From the NCBI RefSeq assembly GCF_011170125.1, contig NZ_BLLN01000005.1, forward strand, positions 1,054,001 through 1,118,000: 64,000 bases of DNA, read 5' to 3'. The DNA comes from Streptomyces diastaticus subsp. diastaticus (GTDB taxonomy: Bacteria > Actinomycetota > Actinomycetes > Streptomycetales > Streptomycetaceae). Shown piece by piece: positions 18,350 to 25,929 of this stretch. Below the pieces are notes generated by a model. The model was not told the DNA's origin and searched no databases. It saw nothing but the letters and a program-made list of their open reading frames with translations. Positions within the stretch are counted from its first letter, which is position 1, and each line of letters begins with the position of its first letter. The position numbers were made by a program, and so were the translations under genes.

Positions 18350-18853
18350 GTGGCCGGGACAGACGAGGAGACGGGCCGGGCGGGCCCGGCGGACGGCGGG
18401 GCGGGCCTCCAGGCGCTCGCGGTCGAGCTGCGCCGCATGCACGGCGAGGTCAACCGGCTGGCGCACGCCTTCGCCGCCGGGCAGGGCCTGCACGCCACCG
18501 ACGTGCAGGCGCTCGGCGCCATCCTCGACGCGCCCGAGCCGATGACGCCGGGCAGGCTGCGCGAGCGGCTGGGCCTGACCTCGGGTGCGGTCACCGCCTG
18601 CCTGGACCGGCTGGAGCGCGCCGGGCACATCCGCCGCACCCGGGACACCCGCGACCGGCGGGTCGTGCACCTGCACTACGCGGAAGGCGGCAAGGCGCTG
18701 GCGCGTGCGCACTTCCAGCCGCTCGCCTCGGCCGCCGCCGCGGCCAGGGCGCGCCTGACGCAGGAGGAGGCGGAGGCGGCGCTGCGCTTCCTGGCCGCGA
18801 TGAACGAGGAGTTCGCCCGGCTCCGCGGGCCGGAGCGGCGCCCGGGCAGCTGA
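18350..18853 (+). CDS. MarR-family transcriptional regulator
   Basis: A 167-residue winged-helix regulator. The core spans residues 40-115 (DVQALGAILDAPEPMTPGRLRERLGLTSGAVTACLDRLERAGHIRRTRDTRDRRVVHLHY), with the recognition helix and the Asp-Arg-Arg wing of MarR proteins clearly visible. The start is GTG at 18350. It diverges from the SDR/photolyase operon and precedes the MMPL gene, so either may be its target. The perfect palindrome at 19065-19079 is the best candidate site. Confidence 0.9.
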   Translation: MAGTDEETGRAGPADGGAGLQALAVELRRMHGEVNRLAHAFAAGQGLHATDVQALGAILDAPEPMTPGRLRERLGLTSGAVTACLDRLERAGHIRRTRDTRDRRVVHLHYAEGGKALARAHFQPLASAAAAARARLTQEEAEAALRFLAAMNEEFARLRGPERRPGS

Positions 18854-19064
18854 GTCCCGGCAGGCCCGGCACACCGCGGGAACCGCGCCCGTGGCGCCGG
18901 CGTCGCTCCCGGACCGCCACCGGACGACGCGAATTCTCCGTCCCCGGCGCATCCGGCGGCCGCGCTCACCCGGAAGAGTGAAATGCGGCTCTGGCCGTGC
19001 TCGGTGGTGGCGTACCCCTTGTGCGCCCCGGAGGCCGGAGGTGCGTAGCATCACCCCGAGAGTC

Positions 19065-19079
19065 TCTCAATCATTGAGA
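19065..19079. promoter_or_regulatory. Perfect palindromic operator TCTCAATCATTGAGA
   Basis: A 7-bp dyad around a central C, AT-rich in an otherwise GC-rich region, located 114 bases before the MMPL start. Its size and symmetry fit a MarR or TetR dimer. The 339-base gap that contains it (18854-19192) shows no gene. Confidence 0.6.
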
Positions 19080-19192
19080 TAGTCACTGATCGAGCTTTCT
19101 CCGGGTACGGGCGCCGTCGAGGCGTGCCCGTACCGGTCCGCCGTCCGTCCGCCCCGTTCCCGCACCGTCCGCGTCACCGTCCCAGGAGTGCG

Positions 19193-21319
19193 ATGTCCAG
19201 CGCCACCCGCAAGGGCCGAACCGCCCGAATCCTCATCCCCCTCGTCCTGCTGATCGCCTGGCTCGGCGTCGGCGGCACCCTCGGCCCGTACGCCGGGAAG
19301 CTCGGCGAGGTCGCCACCAACGACCGGGCCGCCTTCCTGCCGCAGAGCGCGGAGTCGACGAAGGTCTCCGAGGAGCAGAAGGCCTTCTCCGCCGACGAGG
19401 CACTGCCCGCCCTCGTCGTCTGGACCTCGAAGGACGGCGGGCGGCTGCCGGCCGGCGCCCGCGAGGCCGCCACCGGCACGCTCGCCTCCCTCGCCGACGC
19501 AGGCTTCACCGCCGGGCGCCCCTCCCCCGCCCTCGCCTCGAAGGACGGCCGGGCGCTCGAAGGAGTCGTCCCGCTCCGCACCGACCTGGACGAGCTCCAG
19601 CCGGTGCTGGACGACATCAAGGAGGCCGCCGGGAAGGTGCCGGGCACCGAGGTGGCCGTCGCCGGACCCGCCGCCAGCCAGGCCGACCTCTCCGACGCCT
19701 TCGCCGGGATCGACGGCCTGCTGCTGGGGGTCGCGCTGATCGCGGTACTGCTGATCCTGCTGGTGGTCTACCGCAGCGTGCTGCTGCCGCTCGTCATCAT
19801 CTTCGGCGCGGTCCTCGCCCTCGGACTCGCCTGCGCGGTGGTGTACGCCCTGGCCGAGCGGGACGTGGTCCGGGTCGACGGGCAGGTGCAGGGCATCCTG
19901 TCGATCCTGGTGATCGGTGCCGCCACCGACTACGCGCTGCTGCTCACCGCCCGGTTCCGGGAGGAACTGAGCCTGCACGGCGACCGGTTCACCGCGATGC
20001 GGCTGGCCTGGCGGCAGTCGTTCGGACCGATCACCGCCAGCGCCGCCACCGTCGCGCTCGGCCTGCTGGCACTTCTCCTCAGCGACCTCACCAACAACCG
20101 GGCCCTCGGACCCGTCGGGGCCATCGGCATCGTCTGCTCGGTCCTCAGCGCGCTCACCTTCCTGCCCGCCGCTCTGGTCCTGCTCGGCCGGGCCGCCTAC
20201 TGGCCGGCCCGGCCCAAGGTCACCGGCACCGGTGGCAGCCACCGTCTGTGGCAGCGGGTCGCCGACCGGGTCGACAGGACGCCGCGCAAGGTCTGGGCGA
20301 TCACCCTGGCCGCCCTCGTGGCGTGCGCGGCCTTCGCCCCGACGCTGAGCAGCCGGGGCGTCCCGCTCGACGAGATCTTCGTCAACGACGCACCGTCGGT
20401 CTCCGCCCAGGAGACGCTGAGCCGTCACTTCCCGGGCGGCGCCGGCAACCCGGCCGTCGTCATCGCCGACGCCGGCCGGGTGGACGAGGTGGTCGCGGCC
20501 GCCGAGAAGACCGAGGGCGTCGCCTCGGTCGCCCCGGTCACCGAGTCGGGACGGCCCGGCGGCGGCGAACCGCGCGTCGTGGACGGCCGGGTGCGGATCG
20601 ACGCCACCCTCCAGGACGGCGCGGACAGCGACGCCGCCAAGGAGACCGTGGCCCGGCTGCGGACCGCCGTACACGCGGTGGACGGCGCCGACGCGGTGGT
20701 CGGCGGCTACACCGCGCAGCAGTACGACACCCAGCGCACCGCCGAGGCCGACCGGAACCTGATCATGCCGGTGGTGCTGGCCATCATCCTCGTCATCCTG
20801 ATCGCGCTGCTCCGCTCGCTGGTGACGCCGCTGCTGCTGGTGCTCACCGTGGCACTGAACTTCGCCGCCACCCTCGGCATCGCCTCGCTGGTCTTCACCC
20901 ACGTCTTCGGCTTCACCGGGACGGACGCCTCCGTCCCGCTCTACGGATTCGTCTTCCTGGTCGCCCTCGGCGTCGACTACAACATCTTCCTGATGTCCCG
21001 GGTCCGCGAGGAGACCGCGCTGCACGGCACCCGCGAGGGCGTACGGCGGGGCCTGACCACCACCGGCGGAGTCATCACCTCGGCCGGTGTGGTCCTGGCG
21101 GCCACCTTCGCGGCCCTCGGGGTGATCCCGCTGGCCTTCCTCGTCCAGATCGCCTTCATCGTCGCCTTCGGCGTGCTGCTCGACACCCTGGTCGTGCGCT
21201 CCCTGCTGGTCCCCGCCCTGGTCCGCGACATCGGCCCCGCCTCCTGGTGGCCGGGCGCGCTCAGCCGCCGGGCCGAGCCGGCGCGGGACGCCACCGAGGA
21301 CGACCGCACCCCGGCATGA
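19193..21319 (+). CDS. MMPL-family (RND superfamily) transporter
   Basis: A 708-residue membrane exporter with two repeated halves. Each half has one N-terminal helix (about residues 15-32 and 365-385), a periplasmic domain, then five helices. Family motifs include GAATDYALLLTARFREEL in half one and ALGVDYNIFLMSRVREET in half two, carrying the Asp-Tyr pair of the proton relay. MMPL proteins in actinomycetes export lipids, siderophores or drugs. The ATG at 19193 has CAGGAG upstream. The only local candidate regulator is the MarR protein just upstream. Confidence 0.93.
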   Translation: MSSATRKGRTARILIPLVLLIAWLGVGGTLGPYAGKLGEVATNDRAAFLPQSAESTKVSEEQKAFSADEALPALVVWTSKDGGRLPAGAREAATGTLASLADAGFTAGRPSPALASKDGRALEGVVPLRTDLDELQPVLDDIKEAAGKVPGTEVAVAGPAASQADLSDAFAGIDGLLLGVALIAVLLILLVVYRSVLLPLVIIFGAVLALGLACAVVYALAERDVVRVDGQVQGILSILVIGAATDYALLLTARFREELSLHGDRFTAMRLAWRQSFGPITASAATVALGLLALLLSDLTNNRALGPVGAIGIVCSVLSALTFLPAALVLLGRAAYWPARPKVTGTGGSHRLWQRVADRVDRTPRKVWAITLAALVACAAFAPTLSSRGVPLDEIFVNDAPSVSAQETLSRHFPGGAGNPAVVIADAGRVDEVVAAAEKTEGVASVAPVTESGRPGGGEPRVVDGRVRIDATLQDGADSDAAKETVARLRTAVHAVDGADAVVGGYTAQQYDTQRTAEADRNLIMPVVLAIILVILIALLRSLVTPLLLVLTVALNFAATLGIASLVFTHVFGFTGTDASVPLYGFVFLVALGVDYNIFLMSRVREETALHGTREGVRRGLTTTGGVITSAGVVLAATFAALGVIPLAFLVQIAFIVAFGVLLDTLVVRSLLVPALVRDIGPASWWPGALSRRAEPARDATEDDRTPA

Positions 21320-21334
21320 CCGCAGGCCGTACGG

Positions 21335-21381
21335 GCACGGCGGGCCTCCCCCCACCCCAGGGACCGGGAGGCCCGCCGTGC
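21335..21381 (+). terminator. 16-bp hairpin after the MMPL gene
   Basis: Perfect arms 21335-21350 and 21366-21381 (GCACGGCGGGCCTCCC / GGGAGGCCCGCCGTGC), loop 15 bases, starting 15 bases after the stop. It separates the exporter from the riboswitch-controlled operon. Confidence 0.8.
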
Positions 21382-21404
21382 TAGCTTTCGCACGCCAGTC
21401 GTAC

Positions 21405-21580
21405 CCGCGCATCTCGATGCGAACGGGTCAGGGAATCCGGTGCGAACCCGGAACTGACGCGCAGCGGTGAGGGCGACGGGCGGCGCAGTACGCCACTGGG
21501 GCATCCCCCGGGAAGGCGCGCCGTCCGCACGACCCCGAGTCCGAAGACCTGCTGGCCCTCCGCCCCTTCGGGCGGGGTTC
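21405..21580 (+). ncRNA. Cobalamin riboswitch
   Basis: The conserved core is visible: GGTCAGGGAATCCGGTGCGA followed by an ACTGACGCGCAGCGGTGA segment (about 21424-21468), CACTGGG, CCGGGAAGGCG, and the B12 box GAGTCCGAAGACCTGC at 21537-21552. A hairpin (21560-21565 / 21570-21575, loop CTTC) follows directly and may be the expression platform. This is the AdoCbl class arrangement. It lies 50 bases before a BtuF-like gene, consistent with repression of uptake when cobalamin is plentiful. Confidence 0.93.
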
Positions 21581-21629
21581 CTGTACGCCAGGCTTCGCGA
21601 CCGAGCCTCGACACGAAAGCCGTACCCCC

Positions 21630-22682
21630 GTGCTTGTTGCGCCCTTCCGCCGGATCTCCCTCGCCGCCTCCTGCACCGCCCTCGGCCTGCTGCTCACCGC
21701 CTGCGGGGGCCAGGGCTCCGAACCCGCCGCCGAGGCGAAGGAGGCCGGGGCGGCCACGCTGGAGAACTGCGGCCGCACCGTGACCGTCGAGCAGCCGCCG
21801 CGGCGAGCCGTCTCGCTCAACCAGGACTCCACCGAGATCCTGCTCTCGCTCGGTCTCGCCGACCGGATGGCGGGCACCGCTACCTGGACCGACCCGGTCC
21901 TGCCGCACCTGGCGAAGGACAACGCCAAGGTCAAGCGGCTCGCCGACAACAACCCCTCGTTCGAGAAGGTCCTCGACGAGGAACCGGACTTCGTCACCGC
22001 CTCCTTCGAGTCGACCCTCGGCAAGGGCGGCGTCGCCACCCGCGAGGCGTTCGAGGACCTCGGTGTGGGCACCTACGTCTCGCCCGCCGACTGCGCCAAG
22101 ACCAACTCCGGTGACGGGGACGGCGCGCGGACCGATCCGCTCTCCCTGGCCGACATCCACGGCGAGGTCACCGACCTGGCGAAGGTCTTCGGCGTCGAGG
22201 AACGTGGTGAGAAGCTCGTCGCCGACCTCGGCCGGCGGGCCCGGAAGGCCACTGACGGGCTGAGCACCAGGAAGGCTCCCGAGGACGAACGGCCCACCCT
22301 CCTCTACTGGTTCGCCAACGCCGAGGCGCCGTACATGGGCGGCTGCTGCGGTGCGCCCGGCATCATCACCGAGGCCGTCGGCGGGAAGAACGTCTTCGAC
22401 GACACCAAGGACGAGTGGCCGCAGATCAACTGGGAGACCGTCGCCGACCGCGACCCCGACGTGCTGGTCATCGGCGACCTCACCCGCAAGTCGCAGACGG
22501 CGGAGAGCGCCGCCAGGAAGATCGCCTTCCTGGAGTCCCACCCGGCCACTCGCACCATGACGGCGGTGAAGAGGAAGCGGTACGTACAGGTGAGCGGGGC
22601 GGCGCTGAACCCCTCGATCCGCACCGTCGACGGCATCGAGGAAGTCGCCGCCAAGCTGCGTGAGTTCGGGCTGGCGAAGTGA
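21630..22682 (+). CDS. ABC transporter substrate-binding lipoprotein, BtuF-like
   Basis: A 350-residue exported lipoprotein. The signal peptide ends in the lipobox LLTAC (residues about 21-25). The mature part has two lobes typical of helical-backbone binding proteins for B12 or siderophores: NCGRTVTVEQPPRRAVSLNQDSTEILLSLGLADRM, a long link, then VADRDPDVLVIGD. A GGCCG-rich segment MGGCCGAPGIITEAVGG precedes the second lobe. The cobalamin riboswitch upstream makes cobalamin or a corrinoid the probable ligand. The start is GTG at 21630, and the stop overlaps the permease start. Confidence 0.88.
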   Translation: MLVAPFRRISLAASCTALGLLLTACGGQGSEPAAEAKEAGAATLENCGRTVTVEQPPRRAVSLNQDSTEILLSLGLADRMAGTATWTDPVLPHLAKDNAKVKRLADNNPSFEKVLDEEPDFVTASFESTLGKGGVATREAFEDLGVGTYVSPADCAKTNSGDGDGARTDPLSLADIHGEVTDLAKVFGVEERGEKLVADLGRRARKATDGLSTRKAPEDERPTLLYWFANAEAPYMGGCCGAPGIITEAVGGKNVFDDTKDEWPQINWETVADRDPDVLVIGDLTRKSQTAESAARKIAFLESHPATRTMTAVKRKRYVQVSGAALNPSIRTVDGIEEVAAKLREFGLAK

Positions 22683-23737
22683 CCGTCACCGCCGCGCGCC
22701 CCGGCACGGGGCCCGGGCGGGCGCGGCGGCCGGGGGCGTGGACGCTCGGTCTGTCGGCTCTCGTCCTGCTGCTGGCCTCCGTCTCGGTCGCCATCACCAT
22801 CGGTCCCGCCCGCGTCTCCGTCCCCGACGTGTGGGCCGTCGTCGCCTCCCGCCTCGGCGGCCGGGAGAGCGGGCTGACGCCCATCCGTGAGGGCATCGTC
22901 TGGGAACTGCGCTTGCCGCGTACCGTGCTGGCCGCCGTCTGCGGGGCCGGGCTCGCGCTCTGCGGCGTGGTCATGCAGTCGCTGCTGCGCAACCCGCTGG
23001 CCGACCCGTTCGTCCTCGGCGTCTCCTCCGGCGCCTCCACCGGCGCGGTCGCCGTGGTCGTCCTCGGGCTCGGCGGCGGCGCGCTGTCGGTCTCCACCGG
23101 CGCCTTCGTCGGCGCCCTCGTCTCCTTCGGTCTCGTGCTGCTGCTCAGCCACAGCCTCGGCGGCACCACCGACCGGGTGGTGCTCTCCGGAGTGGCGGGT
23201 ATGCAGCTCTTCTCCGCGCTCACCTCGTTCGTCGTGATGTTCGCCGCCGACGCCGAACAGACCCGGGGCATCCTCTTCTGGCTGCTCGGCAGCCTCTCCG
23301 GCGCCACCTGGACCGACGTCTGGGCCTGCCTGGCCGTGCTGGCGGCGGCGCTGGTGGTGTGCGGGGCACGGGCCAACCAGCTCGACGCCTTCGCCTTCGG
23401 AACGGAGAGCGCCGCCTCCCTCGGCGTCCCGGTGGCGCGGACCCGGCTGGTCCTGCTGACCGTCACCGCGCTGCTCACCGCCGCGCTGGTCAGCGCCGCC
23501 GGAGCGATCGGTTTCGTCGGGCTGGTGCTGCCGCACGCCGCCCGCGCCCTGACCGGCACCCTGCACGGGCGGCTGCTGCCGGTGGCGGCGCTGAGCGGCG
23601 CCGTCTTCCTGGTCTGGGTGGACACCCTGGCCAGGACCGTGCTGGCGCCGCAGGAGATCCCGGTCGGCGTGGTCACCTCGCTGATCGGCGTGCCCGCCTT
23701 CGTCCTCATCATGTACCGCACCCGGAGGCCCGCGTGA
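22679..23737 (+). CDS. FecCD/BtuC-family ABC transporter permease
   Basis: A 352-residue permease with about ten helices. Family motifs are RLPRTVLAAVCGAGLALCGVVMQSLLRNPLADPFVLGVSSGAS, then GRANQ-like linker residues, GAIGFVGLVLPHAARALTG (the coupling-helix region) and a final EIPVGVVTSLIGVPAFVLIMYR. The GTG at 22679 overlaps the lipoprotein stop by four bases, so translation is coupled. Confidence 0.93.
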   Translation: MTVTAARPGTGPGRARRPGAWTLGLSALVLLLASVSVAITIGPARVSVPDVWAVVASRLGGRESGLTPIREGIVWELRLPRTVLAAVCGAGLALCGVVMQSLLRNPLADPFVLGVSSGASTGAVAVVVLGLGGGALSVSTGAFVGALVSFGLVLLLSHSLGGTTDRVVLSGVAGMQLFSALTSFVVMFAADAEQTRGILFWLLGSLSGATWTDVWACLAVLAAALVVCGARANQLDAFAFGTESAASLGVPVARTRLVLLTVTALLTAALVSAAGAIGFVGLVLPHAARALTGTLHGRLLPVAALSGAVFLVWVDTLARTVLAPQEIPVGVVTSLIGVPAFVLIMYRTRRPA

Positions 23738-24549
23738 CCGGCCGTGCCACCTGCCCGGCCGGCCGGCCGGCGCTCCGCGCGGAACGGGTCTCGCGGTCGG
23801 CGGGCGGGCGGCTCATCCTGGACGGCGTCACGCTCCAGGCGCGCGCCGCAAGCACGGTCGGGCTCATCGGGCCCAACGGCTCCGGCAAGTCGACCCTGCT
23901 GCGGCTGCTGGCAGGGCTGCTGGCGCCGTCCGCCGGCACCGTCACCGTGGACGGCTCCACCCCGGCCGAACTGGGCCGCCGCGAGACGGCCCGGCGGCTC
24001 GCCGTGGTCGGGCAGCACGCGGCGACCGACACCGACCTGACCGTCCGCGACGTGGTCGGGCTCGGGCGTGTGCCGCACCGCAGGGCCTGGGCGGCGCCGG
24101 GGCCCGCCGACCGGGAGGCGGTCCGGGCGGCCCTGGAGCGGACCGGGCTGACGCCCCTCGCCGGCCGGCTCTGGCACACGCTCTCCGGCGGGGAGCGGCA
24201 GCGGGCGCAGATCGCCCGGGCGCTGGCCCAGGAACCGCGCCACCTGCTGCTGGACGAGCCGACCAACCACCTGGACGTCCAGCACCAGCTGGAGTTGCTG
24301 TCGCTGGTGGCGGGGCTGCCCGTGACCTGCGTGGTGGCGTTGCACGACCTCAATCTCGCGGCGATGTTCTGCGAGGAGGTCGTGGTGTTGCGCGCGGGGC
24401 GCGCCGTGGCGTCCGGGTCTCCCCGGGAGGTGCTCACCGAGGGGCTGATCGAGGAGGTGTACGGGGTCCGGGCGGTCGTCGTGGCCGACGGCGGGGGCCC
24501 GCCGTTCGTACGCTTCCTCGCGCCGGGGGCACCTGGCGGGGGCCGCTGA
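23734..24549 (+). CDS. ABC transporter ATP-binding protein, BtuD/FecE-like
   Basis: A 271-residue ATPase. Walker A is GPNGSGKST (about residue 48), Q-loop VVGQHA, signature LSGGERQRAQIARALA, Walker B LLLDEPTNHLD and switch histidine ALHDLNLAA. The C-terminal ASGSPREVLTEGLIEEVYGV is typical of FecE/BtuD proteins. The GTG at 23734 overlaps the permease stop by four bases, completing a three-gene riboswitch-controlled importer. Confidence 0.95.
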   Translation: MTGRATCPAGRPALRAERVSRSAGGRLILDGVTLQARAASTVGLIGPNGSGKSTLLRLLAGLLAPSAGTVTVDGSTPAELGRRETARRLAVVGQHAATDTDLTVRDVVGLGRVPHRRAWAAPGPADREAVRAALERTGLTPLAGRLWHTLSGGERQRAQIARALAQEPRHLLLDEPTNHLDVQHQLELLSLVAGLPVTCVVALHDLNLAAMFCEEVVVLRAGRAVASGSPREVLTEGLIEEVYGVRAVVVADGGGPPFVRFLAPGAPGGGR

Positions 24550-24846
24550 CCGGGCTCCCGCCCCGGCCGGGCGCGGGGGGCGCGTCCGGCCCGCCCCTGC
24601 CGGGCCTGAAGGGGCCGCGAGCGCCGGCCGGGCCGGGAGTGGCGCGGTCCGTCTCCGGGCACCGGTCCTCGACGGCCTCCTCCAGCGCCGTCCGGGGTGA
24701 GGCGGCCGGCCGGGCCGGGCGTCACGGCCGCCGGTACGGAATCGAACAGGATACGGACGGGTAAGCGTGTCTGCCCGGTCCGGCCGGGGCGGGCGTGTGA
24801 ACTCTCGGGACGAGAGTCGCACCGACCGCCTGGGAGGACCACCGCG

Positions 24847-25917
24847 ATGGACCGGATCGGACGGCGCTGGCCCGCGTACTCGGGGATCGTCCCCTGGGCC
24901 CTGCTGGTCCTGGGCATCGTGATGGACGTGGCCACCCCGAGGGAGGTCAGCGGGGGACCGCTGATCGTGCTGGCCTGTGTGGCGGCCGGGGTGATCATGT
25001 CGTTCCGGGCGACGCTCTGGCTGGTGCTGGTGGCGCTCGCCACCGAACTGGCCACGGGTGTCTGGGAATCCGGCACGGCCGGTACCCAGCAGATCGTCGA
25101 CCTGGGGTACGTGGTCGTCGCCGGGGCCCTCGGGCTCGACCTGAACCGGCTGGTGATCCGCTACGGCCGCCGGATCTCGGCGGTCCGCACGGTCGCCGAG
25201 AGCGTCCAGCTCGCCCTGCTGCCCGATCCCCCGCTCCGGCTGGCCGGGTACGACATCGCCGCCTCCTACCGGGCGGCGCAGAGCGAGGCGAGGATCGGCG
25301 GCGACCTGTACGCCGTCCACGACAGTCCGTGGGGCCTGCGGGTCTTCATCGGGGACGTGCGGGGCAAGGGGATGGACGCCGTCAGCACCGTCGCCCTGCT
25401 GCTCGGCGCCTTCCGGGAGGCCGCCGAGGACCAGCCCACACTGGAGGCGCTCGGCGCGCGGCTGGACCGGCGCCTCGCCCACGAGGCGGCCCGGCTGGGC
25501 GAGGAACGGGAACTGGAGGGGTTCACCACGGCGGTCCTCGCCGAGTTCCCGCACGGCGGAGAGTCGGTCCGGCTGCTGAACTTCGGCCACCCGGGCCCGT
25601 ACAGGGTGGCGGGGGGCCACGTACGGGCTCTCGACGCCGAGGTGCCGAACCTCCCTCTGGGGATGTCCGGCTTCGGCCAGGAGGTCTCCCCGCACCAGGA
25701 GGACTCCTTTCCGCCCGGGGCGAGCCTGCTCTTCGTCACCGACGGCGTGACGGAGGCGCGGAACCCGCAGGGCGTCTTCTTCGACCCGGCGCGGGGACTG
25801 GAGGGCATGTCGTGCTCCTCGGCGAAGGCGGCGGTCGCCGGACTCCTCACCCGGGTCGACGCCTGGACGGGCGGGGTCTCCACCGACGACCGCGCGGTCC
25901 TCGCGGTCGCCCACTGA
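24847..25917 (+). CDS. Membrane-anchored SpoIIE-type PP2C phosphatase
   Basis: A 356-residue protein. Residues 12-105 hold three to four membrane helices (VPWALLVLGIVMDVATP, PLIVLACVAAGVIMSF, WLVLVALATELATG, IVDLGYVVVAGALGLDL). A linker with VAESVQLALLPDPP leads to a PP2C domain with SEARIGGDLYAV, IGDVRGKGMDAV, FGHPGPY, FVTDGVTEARNPQG and DDRAVLAVAH. This layout is frequent in Streptomyces; the small membrane part is probably the sensor. ATG at 24847 has GGGAGGACC upstream. It converges with the giant ATPase gene. Confidence 0.92.
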   Translation: MDRIGRRWPAYSGIVPWALLVLGIVMDVATPREVSGGPLIVLACVAAGVIMSFRATLWLVLVALATELATGVWESGTAGTQQIVDLGYVVVAGALGLDLNRLVIRYGRRISAVRTVAESVQLALLPDPPLRLAGYDIAASYRAAQSEARIGGDLYAVHDSPWGLRVFIGDVRGKGMDAVSTVALLLGAFREAAEDQPTLEALGARLDRRLAHEAARLGEERELEGFTTAVLAEFPHGGESVRLLNFGHPGPYRVAGGHVRALDAEVPNLPLGMSGFGQEVSPHQEDSFPPGASLLFVTDGVTEARNPQGVFFDPARGLEGMSCSSAKAAVAGLLTRVDAWTGGVSTDDRAVLAVAH

Positions 25918-25929
25918 CCCCCGACCGCC

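Noticed and set aside
22480..25914. A 1,144-codon minus-strand open frame opposite the BtuFCD-like genes and phosphatase
   Set aside because: The plus strand carries intact ABC and PP2C motifs; the reverse frame has none and shows low-complexity composition.
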